Positions 1-9,687 of a stretch of DNA of 64,000 bases are shown one piece after another. The first letter of the stretch is position 1; the number at the start of each line of letters is the position of its first letter. Below the pieces are notes generated by a model. That model was given only the letters and a program-made list of their open reading frames with translations. It was not told the origin of the DNA and ran no database searches. The translations under genes and the position numbers were made by a program. The stretch covers positions 931,351 through 995,350 of the forward strand of contig NZ_SMFQ01000002.1 in NCBI RefSeq assembly GCF_004339015.1. The letters run 5' to 3'. The DNA is from Cocleimonas flava (GTDB lineage: Bacteria; Pseudomonadota; Gammaproteobacteria; Thiotrichales; Thiotrichaceae).

Positions 1-2
1 AT

Positions 3-557
3 GTGCAAAATCAAATCAATACTGCAGCACAAGAATTAGGACGAATTCACAAAGGCAAACGCTCTCCGGTTAGATTTCCGCCCAGTCGTTTTGGTCGCAA
101 ACTTGAACAAGTCACTCAAATGATCATTAACGGTATGGATACGCCAGTTTACAAAGTTTCACTGGAAGGTTTTGATACGCATGCATCACAGGTAGATCAG
201 CATAATAATCTGATGAATCACTTAGGTGGTGGCTTGCAGGCATTTTCTCAAGCAATGAAACGTGCAGGACTGTGGAACAATGTGATGGTTATTACGTATT
301 CTGAATTTGGTCGTCGCGTTGCCGAAAACAACAGTGGCGGAACAGATCATGGTTCAGCAGCACCACATTTTGCTATTGGTGGACGAGTGCGTGGTGGTAT
401 GTATGGAAAACAGCCGAGCTTATCGCCAGATAAATTACACGACGGAGATTTGATTCACACGGTAGATTTCCGTGAAGTGTATGCGACGTTAGCGCAGCGC
501 TGGTGGAGAAGACCCAACCCCTGGGAAAAACAATTCAGACCAATTCCGTTTGTTTAA
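3..557 (+). CDS. DUF1501 family protein, C-terminal part (5' end outside window)
   Basis: This is the last ~184 residues of a DUF1501 protein, a family related to the sulfatase/alkaline phosphatase fold and usually exported. Visible family features are the FDTHASQVDQH segment (about residues 57-67), the VMVITYSEFGRRVAEN stretch (about 94-109) and GTDHGSAAPHF (about 113-123), which carry the His/Asp residues typical of the metal-binding core. No upstream stop is present in this frame, so the true start lies before the window. The substrate is unknown for most members of this family. It converges on metF across a repeat hairpin. Confidence 0.8.
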   Translation: MQNQINTAAQELGRIHKGKRSPVRFPPSRFGRKLEQVTQMIINGMDTPVYKVSLEGFDTHASQVDQHNNLMNHLGGGLQAFSQAMKRAGLWNNVMVITYSEFGRRVAENNSGGTDHGSAAPHFAIGGRVRGGMYGKQPSLSPDKLHDGDLIHTVDFREVYATLAQRWWRRPNPWEKQFRPIPFV

Positions 558-590
558 ATACTGAAATAGTTAGATAGAAAACACATAAAA

Positions 591-656
591 TAGGGGGTGG
601 CTTTAGGTGTTTTTAAAACAACTAAAGCCACCCCCCTACTTATAAGCATATTTTTT
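591..656. repeat. Dispersed C-tract repeat, locus 1 (inverted pair, hairpin)
   Basis: The right arm (622-656) is a good copy of the dispersed repeat: CTAAAGCCACCCCCCTACTT, then GCA and a T6 tract. The left arm (591-606, TAGGGGGTGGCTTTAG) is complementary except for one missing G, giving a 16-17 bp stem with a 15-base loop. It sits between the convergent DUF1501 and metF genes, where a hairpin followed by T residues could terminate the rightward transcript. Confidence 0.85.
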
Positions 657-681
657 ATCTATGTTTTTAAGTAAATGAAAT

Positions 682-1524
682 TTAAGCCTCAGAAAGCCCT
701 AAGTTATTCCAGATAGCTAAACTTGGCTCGACTCTATTCATCGAATAGAAATGCAAACCCGGTACACCTTGTTCCAGTAAACGCTCACACATTCCAGTGA
801 CAAACTCATTGCCCAGTTTCTGTATCGATTCAACATCGTCACCGTATGATTCAAAACGCATACGTAACCAACGAGGAATTTCAGCACCAATTGCATCAGA
901 AAAACGCGCCATCTGTGAAAAATTAGTAATTGGCATAATTCCAGGCATCACCGGAATATCAATCTGTGCTTTTTCTAAACTATCCATAAAATGGAAGTAA
1001 GCATCAGCATTGAAAAAGTATTGTGTAATTGCACGGTCTGCGCCCGCTTTTGCTTTACGACCAAAATTTTCGATATCTGCATCAAAGTTTTTAGCTTGCG
1101 GATGTTTTTCAGGATAAGCAGCGATTTCAATTTGAAAGTGATCGCCAGTTTCTGCACGAATAAATTCAACTAGCTCATTGGCATAGTGAAAATCACCAAT
1201 TTCAAACATACCTGATGGCAAATCACCGCGTAATGCCACGATGCGATTGATTCCGTTGTCTTTATAATCGTTCAGCATTTGACGAATCTGTTCTTTCTCA
1301 GAACCGATACAGGAAAGATGTGGTGCTGTTGCAATTCCCGTCTCTTTCTGAATACTGAGAACCGTTCCTTTTGTCGCATCTTGTGTTGTTCCGCCTGCAC
1401 CGTAAGTAACAGAATAGAACGCTGGATTATAGTGAGATAATTCTTTGCTAACTTGTGAGAGTTTTTCAACACCAACTTCAGTTTTAGGAGGGAAGAACTC
1501 AAAGCTATATGAATGGTCTTTCAT
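682..1524 (-). CDS. metF: 5,10-methylenetetrahydrofolate reductase
   Basis: MetF reduces 5,10-methylene-THF to 5-methyl-THF with flavin and NAD(P)H, supplying methyl groups for methionine synthesis. The 280-residue product has the usual bacterial length. The N-terminal SFEFFPPKT motif (about residues 7-15) holds the family's catalytic glutamate, and VTYGAGGTT (about 39-47) and ALRGDLP (about 98-104) are characteristic. The ATG follows TAGGAG at a good distance. It is the third gene of metK-ahcY-metF, but it is separated from ahcY by ~275 bp containing a repeat hairpin, so it may have its own promoter. No third SAH riboswitch was seen in front of it. Confidence 0.95.
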   Translation of the reverse strand: MKDHSYSFEFFPPKTEVGVEKLSQVSKELSHYNPAFYSVTYGAGGTTQDATKGTVLSIQKETGIATAPHLSCIGSEKEQIRQMLNDYKDNGINRIVALRGDLPSGMFEIGDFHYANELVEFIRAETGDHFQIEIAAYPEKHPQAKNFDADIENFGRKAKAGADRAITQYFFNADAYFHFMDSLEKAQIDIPVMPGIMPITNFSQMARFSDAIGAEIPRWLRMRFESYGDDVESIQKLGNEFVTGMCERLLEQGVPGLHFYSMNRVEPSLAIWNNLGLSEA

Positions 1525-1725
1525 GGTTATTACTCCTAGTTAAGTTGAAATCTTTGCGCAACATAATGACTGTAAAAAATACGATGAAAATCTTCATCTT
1601 TTTCATAAAACTCAGACAATATCCGAGATTGTTTTATCATTAATATGAAAAACTGGGAAATGAAATGTATTTAGATTCGCCGGGTGATGACGAAAAGATC
1701 TCTGAAATATAAAGTACTACTAATG

Positions 1726-1781
1726 ACACCCCCCCACTTTAGGGCAGTTTTTTAAAAATATGCCTGTAAGTGGGGGGGTGT
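1726..1781. repeat. Dispersed C-tract repeat, locus 2 (perfect inverted pair)
   Basis: Two head-on copies of the repeat lie between ahcY and metF. ACACCCCCCCACTT (1726-1739) is exactly complementary to 1768-1781. Inside it, GGCA (1743-1746) pairs with TGCC (1761-1764), and the two T/A tracts meet in the loop. As RNA this is a long hairpin just downstream of the ahcY stop codon, likely to terminate or process the leftward transcript. Confidence 0.9.
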
Positions 1782-1799
1782 ACTTTATAAAACTAACTA

Positions 1800-3200
1800 T
1801 TAGTAACGGTAATGCTCAACTTTGTAAGGACCCGCTTTATCAACACTGATGTAATCAGCCTGAACTGACGTTAATTCAGTTAAGTTTGCACCAATTTTTT
1901 CAAGGTGAAGACGAGCAACTTCTTCGTCTAATGCTTTTGGTAGCATGTAAACGTCGTTCTCGTACTTTTCGCCATGACAGAAAATTTCGATCTGCGCTAA
2001 CACCTGGTTAGTGAAAGAAGCTGACATTACGAAACTTGGGTGTCCAGTTGCACAACCCAGGTTTACTAAACGACCTTGAGCAAGAAGAATGATGCGGTTG
2101 CCGCTAGGTAAAATGATGTGGTCAACTTGTGGTTTGATGTTTTCCCACTCGTATTTTTCCATATCTGCAACAGCGATTTCGTTATCGAAGTGACCGATGT
2201 TACAAACGATAGTCTCATGCTTCATCTGTAGCATGTGCTCTTCAGTAATTACATTGAAGTTACCAGTCGCTGTTACAACGATATCAACTTGTGCTGCTAC
2301 GTCATCCATATTTACAACGCGGTAGCCTTCCATTGCTGCTTGAAGTGCACAAATTGGATCGATTTCAGTAACCCAAACAGTAGCGCCTAAACCACGTAGT
2401 GATTGTGCACAACCTTTACCAACGTCACCGTAACCAAGTACAACAGCAATTTTACCTGCGATCATTACGTCAGTAGCACGCTTGATACCGTCAACCAAAG
2501 ACTCGCGACAACCGTATAGGTTATCAAACTTAGACTTAGTGACAGAATCGTTTACGTTGATTGCTGGGTAAGCTAGCTCGCCCTTTTTAACCATTTCGTA
2601 TAAACGATGTACACCCGTAGTTGTTTCTTCCGTAACACCTTGAATGTTAGGACGAATGTTTGAGTACCATGTTGGATCTGTCTTCAATTTCTCTTTGATA
2701 GAGTTGAACATGCAGATTTCTTCTTCACTGCCTGGGTTATCCAGTACAGAGATATCTTTTTCAGCTTTAACACCTAACTCGATTAAACCAGTAGCGTCGC
2801 CACCATCATCAAGAATCATGTTTGGAGTACCGCCATCATGCCATTCAAAAATTCTGTGGCAGTAATCCCAGTACTCGTCCAGTGTTTCGCCTTTAACCGC
2901 GAATACAGGAACACCCGATGCAGCGATTGCAGCAGCAGCGTGATCTTGAGTAGAGAAGATGTTACACGTTGCCCAACGAACTTCTGCACCTAATGCAGTT
3001 AACGTTTCGATAAGAACAGCTGTCTGAATAGTCATGTGTAAAGAGCCAGCAATACGAGCACCTTTTAAAGGCTTGTCTGTACCGTGCTTTTCACGTAATG
3101 CCATTAAACCAGGCATTTCATTTTCTGCGATATTGAGTTCTTTACGACCCCAATCTGCGAGTGTTATATCAGCGATAATATAATCTTGTGCTTTAGTCAT
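1800..3200 (-). CDS. ahcY: S-adenosylhomocysteine hydrolase
   Basis: AhcY is an NAD-dependent enzyme that splits S-adenosylhomocysteine into adenosine and homocysteine, removing the product inhibitor of methyltransferases. The 466 residues show the substrate-site segments [16 protein letters not shown] (about 52-67) and [10 protein letters not shown] (about 83-92), the NAD-binding GYGDVGKG loop (256-263), and the C-terminal PYKVEHYRY end, whose Lys/Tyr complete the neighbouring NAD site. ATG follows AGGAAAATATC. It lies directly behind metK with an SAH riboswitch in the gap, matching feedback control by its own substrate. Length and motifs are normal. Confidence 0.97.
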   Translation of the reverse strand: MTKAQDYIIADITLADWGRKELNIAENEMPGLMALREKHGTDKPLKGARIAGSLHMTIQTAVLIETLTALGAEVRWATCNIFSTQDHAAAAIAASGVPVFAVKGETLDEYWDYCHRIFEWHDGGTPNMILDDGGDATGLIELGVKAEKDISVLDNPGSEEEICMFNSIKEKLKTDPTWYSNIRPNIQGVTEETTTGVHRLYEMVKKGELAYPAINVNDSVTKSKFDNLYGCRESLVDGIKRATDVMIAGKIAVVLGYGDVGKGCAQSLRGLGATVWVTEIDPICALQAAMEGYRVVNMDDVAAQVDIVVTATGNFNVITEEHMLQMKHETIVCNIGHFDNEIAVADMEKYEWENIKPQVDHIILPSGNRIILLAQGRLVNLGCATGHPSFVMSASFTNQVLAQIEIFCHGEKYENDVYMLPKALDEEVARLHLEKIGANLTELTSVQADYISVDKAGPYKVEHYRY

Positions 3201-3233
3201 GATATTTTCCTATTAAATTTAAAGTAAAAATTT

Positions 3234-3323
3234 AGGAACGCAGTTGAAAGTTTTAGCTACTTTTCTGAGCCTCCCATGATTACTGATTAAGCAATCCGGT
3301 GCAGCGTTCCTCAGAAAAGTAGC
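3234..3323 (-). promoter_or_regulatory. SAH riboswitch upstream of ahcY
   Basis: Read on the minus strand, P1 forms from GCTACTTTTCTGAG (3323-3310) and its exact complement CTCAGAAAAGTAGC (3269-3256), 14 bp. The conserved SAH-riboswitch core GAGGAACGCTGCA follows the 5' P1 strand, with ATCATGGGAGGCTC entering the 3' strand. GGAACGC then pairs with TGCGTTCC at 3241-3234 as the pseudoknot. The element begins about eight bases after the metK stop codon, leaving no space for a promoter, so it probably acts on metK read-through mRNA and controls ahcY translation or downstream elongation. Confidence 0.9.
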
Positions 3324-3330
3324 AAATAGA

Positions 3331-4485
3331 TTAAACGCTAGCTTTTAGTGCTTCAGCTCGGTCAGTCTTTTCCCAAGGTAAACCGATGTTCTCACGACCG
3401 AAGTGACCGTAAGCAGCAGTTTGCTTGTAGATAGGCTTGAGTAAATCCAGCATTGTCATAATGCCGTAAGGACGTAGGTCGAAGTTTTCACGAACCAGTG
3501 CTTCGATTTTCTCATCAGAAATAGTGCCAGTACCGAATGTTTCGATAGAGATTGACGTTGGCTCAGCAACACCGATTGCGTAAGAAACCTGAATTTCACA
3601 ACGCTCAGCAAGACCAGCAGCAACAATATTTTTAGCGACATAACGACCAGCGTATGCAGCAGAACGGTCAACTTTTGATGGGTCTTTACCAGAGAATGCA
3701 CCGCCACCGTGACGCGCCATTCCACCGTAAGTATCAACGATGATTTTACGACCTGTAAGACCACAATCGCCCACTGGACCACCGATAACGAAGTTACCTG
3801 TTGGGTTGATGTGGTAAAGCGTATCTGCATTTAACCATTCAGCAGGTAAAACCGGCTTAACGATTTCTTCCATAACCGCTTCTTGAAGATCAGCAAGACT
3901 GATGTCTGGGCTGTGTTGCGTTGAAAGTACAACCGCATCGATAGCAACTGGCTTGTCGCCTTCGTAACGGAAAGTTACCTGGCTCTTAGCATCTGGGCGC
4001 AAGAAAGGAAGCGTGCCGTTTTTCATTAGCTCAGCTTGTTTTGCAACCAAAAGATGTGAATAGGTGATTGGAGCAGGCATCAAAACATCAGTTTCGTTAC
4101 TTGCGTAACCGAACATTAAGCCTTGATCTCCAGCGCCTTGTGATTCTTTGTCTTCGCGGTCTACACCCATTGCGATATCAGGTGATTGTTGACCTAGTGC
4201 GTTTATAACGGCACATGAATCGCCGTCAAAACCAATTTCTGAACTGGTGTAACCGATTTCTTTAACTGTATCACGTACGATTTTTTCATAATCGACAACA
4301 GCGCTAGTAGTTACTTCACCAGCAAGAATGATCATGCCCGTCTTAGCCATAGTCTCGCAGGCTACACGTGCATCTGTATCTTGTTCTAGAATTGCATCAA
4401 GGACAGCATCAGAAATTTGATCTGCCAACTTGTCGGGGTGACCCCCAGAAACCGACTCGGATGTGAATAAATGATTCCCAGCCAT
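3331..4485 (-). CDS. metK: S-adenosylmethionine synthetase
   Basis: MetK makes SAM from methionine and ATP. The 384-residue length is standard. Seen motifs: [14 protein letters not shown] (about 14-27) with the catalytic His and metal Asp, the family hexapeptide region [12 protein letters not shown] (117-128), and the phosphate-binding glycine-rich [19 protein letters not shown] (about 261-279). ATG follows TAAGGAGAAC, a strong ribosome binding site. It is the first gene of metK-ahcY-metF, and its leader holds an SAH riboswitch, so SAM synthesis and SAH removal appear co-induced when SAH builds up. Confidence 0.97.
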   Translation of the reverse strand: MAGNHLFTSESVSGGHPDKLADQISDAVLDAILEQDTDARVACETMAKTGMIILAGEVTTSAVVDYEKIVRDTVKEIGYTSSEIGFDGDSCAVINALGQQSPDIAMGVDREDKESQGAGDQGLMFGYASNETDVLMPAPITYSHLLVAKQAELMKNGTLPFLRPDAKSQVTFRYEGDKPVAIDAVVLSTQHSPDISLADLQEAVMEEIVKPVLPAEWLNADTLYHINPTGNFVIGGPVGDCGLTGRKIIVDTYGGMARHGGGAFSGKDPSKVDRSAAYAGRYVAKNIVAAGLAERCEIQVSYAIGVAEPTSISIETFGTGTISDEKIEALVRENFDLRPYGIMTMLDLLKPIYKQTAAYGHFGRENIGLPWEKTDRAEALKASV

Positions 4486-4509
4486 ATTAAGTTCTCCTTA
4501 AATATTAGC

Positions 4510-4614
4510 TGAGCGTCGTTGCATATTCATTAAACAGCCGTCACGGTCTGTCTAATTAGCTTGAGCCTAGTCTAATATTTTGAAAAAAATATCGGATTGC
4601 AACGCTCCTCAAGC
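4510..4614 (-). promoter_or_regulatory. SAH riboswitch in the metK leader
   Basis: On the minus strand, P1 is GCTTGAG (4614-4608) with CTCAAGC (4565-4559). The conserved core GAGGAGCGTTGCAA follows the 5' P1 strand, and GACTAGGCTC leads into the 3' strand. The pseudoknot partner GCAACGACGCTC lies at 4522-4511, complementary to GAGCGTTGC with a small bulge. Between them an AT-rich hairpin (ATATT...AATAT) forms the variable arm. The element ends about 25 bases before the metK ATG. It is a second, sequence-diverged copy of the class found in front of ahcY. Confidence 0.85.
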
Positions 4615-4625
4615 AAGGGGGCAAC

Positions 4626-4636
4626 ATTCTATACCA
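4626..4636 (-). promoter_or_regulatory. Extended -10 promoter for metK
   Basis: The minus strand reads TGGTATAGAAT, an extended -10 (TGnTATA-type) hexamer. A start about seven bases downstream, near 4621, would place the transcript's 5' end just before P1 of the SAH riboswitch. No good -35 box was seen at 17 bp, as is common for extended -10 promoters. Confidence 0.45.
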
Positions 4637-5201
4637 AAAGAAATTTAATTTCTAGTACCCTTAGTGACAAAGGATGTACCGCTTAAACTTCCTTAGAATA
4701 CCTCTGATTAGAGGTTGCTCAGTAAGGCTAAGTCCAGCACAATATGGCCTCTAAATAATCCACCCCCCTACTTTGACGAACGTTTTAAGGTAAGGCTTAT
4801 TTGGATATTTAAGTGTTGATGGTCTTTGTTTATAACGACAGGAATGGTTACTCGTTGATGATAATTACGTTATCTATTTTTCGAGCATAGGAGTCTAAGT
4901 TTATTTTCAAAAATACCGATATACATAAGCAACCCTTATATAATAAGCAGGTAATATTTAGTTTCGTTAAACGTTGAATTGCAACAGAATGTGCCATCTG
5001 TCCCTTTCAACTATAGTAAACATCAGATTTTATAACGTGTTTTATCTTATATGATTAAAGTATAACTCCAGTTAAATAATAGATTTCTATGTGGCTTATG
5101 CACCTAATGAAAGGTTTAGGCTATACAGAAATATATTATCGATACTATTTTTAAACCTGATTAATACTGATTTAAAGCTAACACAATCTAAGGAGAGCTT
5201 A
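4637..5201. other. Divergent metK/tkt intergenic region
   Basis: About 560 bp, AT-rich, with no convincing small gene. It holds the upstream part of the metK promoter, one copy of the dispersed repeat (4760-4787) and the tkt leader. An in-frame extension of tkt back to 5091 exists, but its residues do not resemble transketolase and it has no ribosome binding site. No clear -35/-10 pair for tkt could be chosen. Confidence 0.5.
4760..4787 (+). repeat. Dispersed C-tract repeat, locus 3 (single, degenerate 3' end)
   Basis: CCACCCCCCTACTTTGACGA followed by ACGTTTTA. The C6-YACTT half matches the family; the GCA and T6 positions are eroded (GAACGTTTTA). It lies alone between the divergent metK and tkt genes. 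Confidence 0.75.
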
Positions 5202-7202
5202 ATGTCTAATCGCGCAACTCTGGCTAACGCCATCCGTGCCCTTACCATGGACGCCATACAAATTCCTAACTCTGGCCATCCTGGTGCACCGATGGGAATG
5301 GCAGATATCGCCGAAGTACTTTATAACGACTTTATGAAGCACAATCCAACTAACCCAAACTGGGCTGACCGCGATCGCTTTATTATGTCTAATGGACATG
5401 GCTCTATGTTGCCGTATTCCGTTCTTCATTTAACGGGTTATGATTTATCTATTGATGATCTTAAATCTTTCCGTAAATTACATTCTAAAACACCGGGTCA
5501 TCCAGAATATGGATATGCGCCAGGTATAGAAACAACAACTGGTCCATTGGGTCAAGGCATCACTAATGCTGTTGGTTTTGCATTGGCAGAAAAAGTCATG
5601 GCAGCGCAATTCAACAAAGACGGTCATGAAATTGTTGATCACAATACTTATGTATTCCTGGGTGATGGTTGTTTAATGGAAGGCATTTCTCATGAAGCGT
5701 GTTCATTAGCGGGTTCATTTGGTTTAGGTAAAATGATTTGCTTCTACGATGATAACGACATCTCTATCGATGGAAATGTTGATGGTTGGTTTATCGATGA
5801 TACGCCAAAGCGTTTTGAAGCATACGGCTGGCATGTACAATCTATTGATGGACATGATCCAGAAGCAATCAAAGCAGCAACACAAGCAGCGATTGATGCA
5901 TCTGATAGACCGTCACTTATTTGTTGTAAAACCATCATAGGTAAAGGCGCACCTAATAAAGAAGGTGGACACCATGTGCATGGTGAAGCGTTAGGAGCAG
6001 AAGAAATTGCTGCTACCCGTAAGAACCTGGGTTGGGATTATCCTCCGTTTGAGATTCCAGCAGAAGTTTACGCAGGGTGGGATGCAAAAGAAGCCGGTAC
6101 TGTGGCTGAAAACGAATGGAATGCTAAATTCGCTGCATACAGTGAAGCATATCCTGAAGAAGCATCAGAATTTGAACGCCGCATGGCTGGTGAACTTCCA
6201 ATTGGTTGGGATGAATTTGCGGCAAAGGCGATTGCTGACATTAATGAAGCTGCACCAACTCAAGCAACACGTATCTCATCAAAAATGTCATTAAATGCAT
6301 TCTCTCCGATGCTACCTGAGCTACTCGGCGGTTCTGCCGATTTAACACCATCAAATAACACCTTTAGCGAAACCAGCGTTAAGATTAACGATAACAATGG
6401 TTCTAAAGAGATGAATTTCGCTGGAAACTATATCTCTTACGGTGTGCGTGAATTTGGTATGTCAGCGATTATGAACGGCGTTACATTACACGGCGGATTG
6501 GTACCTTACGGTGCAACCTTCCTGATGTTCTCAGAATATGCACGTAATGCATTACGCATGGCAGCATTAATGAAGATTCAAAGTATCTTTGTGTACACCC
6601 ATGACTCAATTGGATTAGGTGAAGATGGTCCGACTCACCAAGCTGTTGAGCAAATTCCTACACTACGTATGATTCCTAATATGTCAGTTTGGCGTACCTG
6701 TGATGCTGTCGAAACTGCTGTTTCATGGAAACATGCAATCGAGAGAAACAATGGACCTACCACATTAATCTATTCTAGACAGAACCTTGCACACCAACCT
6801 CGTTCAGCAGAACAAATTGCTAATATCGAAAAAGGTGGCTATATTCTGGTGGATACTGATGGAACGCCTGATGCCATTGTCATCGCAACAGGTTCTGAAG
6901 TAGATCTAGCCGTAAAAGCAGCTGAAGCCTCTGATAAAAAAGTACGTGTTGTATCAATGCCTTCAGTTGATATGTATGAAGCGCAAGATGATGCTTATAA
7001 AGAGTCAGTATTACCCGCTGCTGTAACCGCTCGCGTAGCAGTAGAAGCAGCGATTATGGACGGATGGTGGAAGTACGTTGGCACCAACGGTAAGGTCATA
7101 GGCATGACCACTTTTGGTGAATCTGCTCCAGCACCTGACTTATTTGAATATTTTGGCTTTACGGTAGACAATGTAGTTAACGCTATTAACGAAGTAGCCT
7201 AA
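5202..7202 (+). CDS. tkt: Transketolase
   Basis: Transketolase is a thiamine-diphosphate enzyme moving two-carbon units between sugar phosphates in the pentose phosphate and Calvin cycles. The start at 5202 is chosen because AAGGAG lies seven bases upstream and the protein then begins with the usual helix and has 666 residues, the family norm. Seen: [13 protein letters not shown] (about 23-35), [12 protein letters not shown] (about 112-123), and the thiamine-diphosphate/metal motif [13 protein letters not shown] (about 153-165) running to the metal-ligand Asn in [10 protein letters not shown]. It heads tkt-gap-pgk-pyk-fba, a set used in glycolysis/gluconeogenesis and, in autotrophs, in the Calvin cycle; no RuBisCO gene is in the window. 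Confidence 0.95.
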   Translation: MSNRATLANAIRALTMDAIQIPNSGHPGAPMGMADIAEVLYNDFMKHNPTNPNWADRDRFIMSNGHGSMLPYSVLHLTGYDLSIDDLKSFRKLHSKTPGHPEYGYAPGIETTTGPLGQGITNAVGFALAEKVMAAQFNKDGHEIVDHNTYVFLGDGCLMEGISHEACSLAGSFGLGKMICFYDDNDISIDGNVDGWFIDDTPKRFEAYGWHVQSIDGHDPEAIKAATQAAIDASDRPSLICCKTIIGKGAPNKEGGHHVHGEALGAEEIAATRKNLGWDYPPFEIPAEVYAGWDAKEAGTVAENEWNAKFAAYSEAYPEEASEFERRMAGELPIGWDEFAAKAIADINEAAPTQATRISSKMSLNAFSPMLPELLGGSADLTPSNNTFSETSVKINDNNGSKEMNFAGNYISYGVREFGMSAIMNGVTLHGGLVPYGATFLMFSEYARNALRMAALMKIQSIFVYTHDSIGLGEDGPTHQAVEQIPTLRMIPNMSVWRTCDAVETAVSWKHAIERNNGPTTLIYSRQNLAHQPRSAEQIANIEKGGYILVDTDGTPDAIVIATGSEVDLAVKAAEASDKKVRVVSMPSVDMYEAQDDAYKESVLPAAVTARVAVEAAIMDGWWKYVGTNGKVIGMTTFGESAPAPDLFEYFGFTVDNVVNAINEVA

Positions 7203-7217
7203 ACAAATTATCCAATA

Positions 7218-7250
7218 CGCCCCGATTAAACCGGGGCGCTATTGTTTTTA
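7218..7250 (+). terminator. Hairpin between tkt and gap
   Basis: CGCCCCG (7218-7224) pairs with CGGGGCG (7232-7238) over a 7-base loop, followed by CTATTGTTTTTA. The T-run is interrupted, so this may be a partial terminator tuning tkt versus gap expression. Confidence 0.6.
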
Positions 7251-7289
7251 TCTTTTATCAATTTTTTATATTTTTCTGAGGAGAAACCC

Positions 7290-8288
7290 ATGACAACAAA
7301 AGTCGGCATTAACGGTTTTGGACGTATCGGACGTATGGTATTTCGTGCGATCAAAAAAGACTTTCCTAGCCTTGAAGTAGTTGGAATCAATGACTTGCTT
7401 GATAACGATTACCTCGCATACATGCTTAAGTATGATACGGCTCATGGACGTTTTGATGGTGAAGTAACAGATGTAGATGATAGTTCTTTCACGGTTGATG
7501 GTAACAAAATCCGTTTAACAGCTGAACGCAATCCTGCGGACCTTAAGTGGGCCGATGTTGACGTAGACGTAGTTCTTGATTGTACTGGATTCTTCCTTAC
7601 TGAAGAAAGCTGTCAGGCACATATCGATGCTGGCGCAAAGAAGGTTGTTCAATCTGCGCCTTCTAAAGACGGTACACCAATGTTTGTATACGGTGTTAAC
7701 CATGACGAATATGACGGACAAGCGATTATTTCTGCCGCTTCATGTACCACTAACTGCCTTGCGCCAGTGGCTAAAGTTATCAACGATAACTGGGGTCTTA
7801 AGCGTGGTTTGATGACAACTGTGCATGCTGCAACAGCTTCACAGAAAACCGTTGATGGTCCTTCAACAAAAGATTGGCGTGGTGGCCGTTCTGTATTTGA
7901 AAATATTATCCCATCTTCAACAGGTGCTGCTAAAGCAGTAGGTGTTGTACTTCCTGAACTTAACGGCAAACTGACTGGTATGGCTTTCCGTATCCCATCT
8001 GTTGACGTTTCTGTGGTTGACCTTACTTGTGAGTTAGACAAGCCAGCAAGCTACGAAGAAATTTGTGCGGCAATCAAAGAAGCATCTGAAGGTTCTATGA
8101 AAGGCACGTTACAGTACACAGAAGAGAAAGTTGTATCATCAGACTTCCGTGGTATTAGCGCTTCTTCTATCTTTGACGCTGGCGCTGGTATTGCACTAGA
8201 CGACACATTCGTTAAAGTCGTTTCATGGTACGACAACGAGTATGGTTACACTTGTAACATGCTTCGTTTAGTTGATCATATCGCTTAA
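7290..8288 (+). CDS. gap: Glyceraldehyde-3-phosphate dehydrogenase, type I
   Basis: Converts glyceraldehyde 3-phosphate to 1,3-bisphosphoglycerate. The start at 7290 follows GAGGAGAAACCC and gives a 332-residue protein, the normal length. [10 protein letters not shown] (6-15) is the dinucleotide-binding loop, and Asp35 after the second strand suggests NAD preference. The active-site motif ASCTTNC has its nucleophile at Cys152. WYDNEYGY near the C-terminus is characteristic. An in-frame upstream extension lacks a ribosome binding site and was rejected. Its neighbours are tkt and pgk in the same direction. Confidence 0.97.
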   Translation: MTTKVGINGFGRIGRMVFRAIKKDFPSLEVVGINDLLDNDYLAYMLKYDTAHGRFDGEVTDVDDSSFTVDGNKIRLTAERNPADLKWADVDVDVVLDCTGFFLTEESCQAHIDAGAKKVVQSAPSKDGTPMFVYGVNHDEYDGQAIISAASCTTNCLAPVAKVINDNWGLKRGLMTTVHAATASQKTVDGPSTKDWRGGRSVFENIIPSSTGAAKAVGVVLPELNGKLTGMAFRIPSVDVSVVDLTCELDKPASYEEICAAIKEASEGSMKGTLQYTEEKVVSSDFRGISASSIFDAGAGIALDDTFVKVVSWYDNEYGYTCNMLRLVDHIA

Positions 8289-8302
8289 CAGCATCGTTTA
8301 TT

Positions 8303-8327
8303 TGTGGGTATGCCTGGCATACCCACA
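8303..8327 (+). repeat. Perfect 25-base palindromic hairpin after gap
   Basis: TGTGGGTATGCC and GGCATACCCACA are exact complements around a single T. The transcript would fold into a very stable hairpin 14 bases after the gap stop codon. No T-tract follows, so mRNA end stabilisation or processing is more likely than intrinsic termination. Confidence 0.8.
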
Positions 8328-8360
8328 GATTGCTTAAATAAGTAGGCTGGTCTGCCTTTC

Positions 8361-8396
8361 CTAAAAAAGCCCTTGTAAGTAGGGGGGTGGCTTTAG
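8361..8396 (-). repeat. Dispersed C-tract repeat, locus 4
   Basis: On the minus strand: CTAAAGCCACCCCCCTACTT, then ACAAGGGC and TTTTTTAG. A full-length single copy lying antisense in the gap-pgk spacer. Confidence 0.9.
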
Positions 8397-8450
8397 ATAC
8401 CTTGCTAGTTTCTTTATTTAATCAATCTAAAAATTAATAGGAGATTCTCT

Positions 8451-9632
8451 GTGTCTGTAATCAAAATGACTGACCTAGACCTTGCTGGCAAGCGTGTTCT
8501 TATTCGCCAAGATCTCAATGTCCCCGTTAAAGATGGCAAAGTAACATCTGACAAACGTATTCGTGCATCGTTACCAACCATTCAAAAGGCACTTGCAGCA
8601 GGTGCCAAAGTCATGATCATGTCACATTTGGGTCGCCCTACAGAAGGCTCTCCTGAAGAAGAATTTTCACTAGCACCCGTTGCTAATCATTTAGGTGAAC
8701 TGCTCAGCACCGATGTTCGATTAATCACTGATTATCTAGAAACAACACCAGAAGTCGCTGACGGCGAAGTCGTTTTATTAGAAAACGTACGTTTCAATAA
8801 AGGCGAAAAAGCCAATGATGAAACACTATCAAAACAATATGCAGCACTTTGCGATATCTACGTAATGGATGCATTCGGTACTGCACATCGCGCTCAGGCT
8901 TCAACGCACGGTGCTGGTCAATTTGCACCTACTGCGGCTGCGGGACCTTTGCTTGCTGGCGAATTAGAAGCCTTAGGCAAAGCACTGGATAATCCAGCTC
9001 GTCCAATGGTGGCACTGGTTGGTGGTTCTAAAGTTTCGACAAAATTAACCGTTTTAGAATCTCTATCAAAAGTTGTAGATCAATTAATCGTTGGCGGTGG
9101 AATCGCGAATACCTTTATTGCAGCTGAAGGTCACAATGTTGGAAAATCACTGTACGAAGAAGATTTGGTAGAAACTGCCAAAAACCTAAAAGCTGCGGCA
9201 CAGGCAAACGGTGGTGACATTCCGGTACCTGTCGATGTGGTTTGCGGTAAAGAGTTTTCTGAAACGGCAGAAGCTACCGTCAAAGACGTTAGCGATGTCT
9301 CTGATGACGATATGATTTTTGATATCGGTCCAAAATCAGCGGCAGAACTTGCTGAAGTCATTAAAAATGCTGGCACAATCGTTTGGAATGGTCCTGTGGG
9401 CGTTTTCGAATTTGATCAATTTGGTGAAGGCACCAAAGCGATTGCAATGGCGATAGCTGAGTCAAAAGGCTTCTCCGTCGCTGGCGGTGGTGACACACTG
9501 GCAGCAGTTGATAAATATGATATAGCAGATAAAGTTTCATATATTTCTACTGGTGGCGGTTCATTCCTTGAGTTTTTGGAAGGCAAAAAACTACCTGTGG
9601 TTGCAATGCTAGAAGAACGAGCGAAGGGTTAA
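8451..9632 (+). CDS. pgk: Phosphoglycerate kinase
   Basis: Transfers phosphate between 1,3-bisphosphoglycerate and ADP. The 393-residue length is standard. The start codon is GTG, preceded by TAGGAG at eight bases. Seen: [11 protein letters not shown] (about 19-29), the substrate-binding SHLGRP (about 58-63), the hinge-region [10 protein letters not shown] (about 189-198), and the nucleotide-binding C-terminal [12 protein letters not shown] and [14 protein letters not shown]. It is the third gene of the carbon-metabolism cluster, and pyk follows 55 bp on. Confidence 0.97.
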   Translation: MSVIKMTDLDLAGKRVLIRQDLNVPVKDGKVTSDKRIRASLPTIQKALAAGAKVMIMSHLGRPTEGSPEEEFSLAPVANHLGELLSTDVRLITDYLETTPEVADGEVVLLENVRFNKGEKANDETLSKQYAALCDIYVMDAFGTAHRAQASTHGAGQFAPTAAAGPLLAGELEALGKALDNPARPMVALVGGSKVSTKLTVLESLSKVVDQLIVGGGIANTFIAAEGHNVGKSLYEEDLVETAKNLKAAAQANGGDIPVPVDVVCGKEFSETAEATVKDVSDVSDDDMIFDIGPKSAAELAEVIKNAGTIVWNGPVGVFEFDQFGEGTKAIAMAIAESKGFSVAGGGDTLAAVDKYDIADKVSYISTGGGSFLEFLEGKKLPVVAMLEERAKG

Positions 9633-9687
9633 TATTTTAGTAATGAAGTCACTTTATAATCTGATTTTTTACTAGCATATATTAATC

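Noticed and set aside
1525-1725. Third SAH riboswitch in front of metF
   Set aside because: The conserved GAGG-CGCTGCA core and pseudoknot strand are absent.
4486-4509. SAM riboswitch upstream of metK
   Set aside because: The leader matches the SAH class, and no SAM-I, SAM-II or SAM-IV core was found.
5091-5201. Upstream in-frame extension of tkt
   Set aside because: No ribosome binding site, no resemblance to transketolase, and a good start with AAGGAG exists at 5202.
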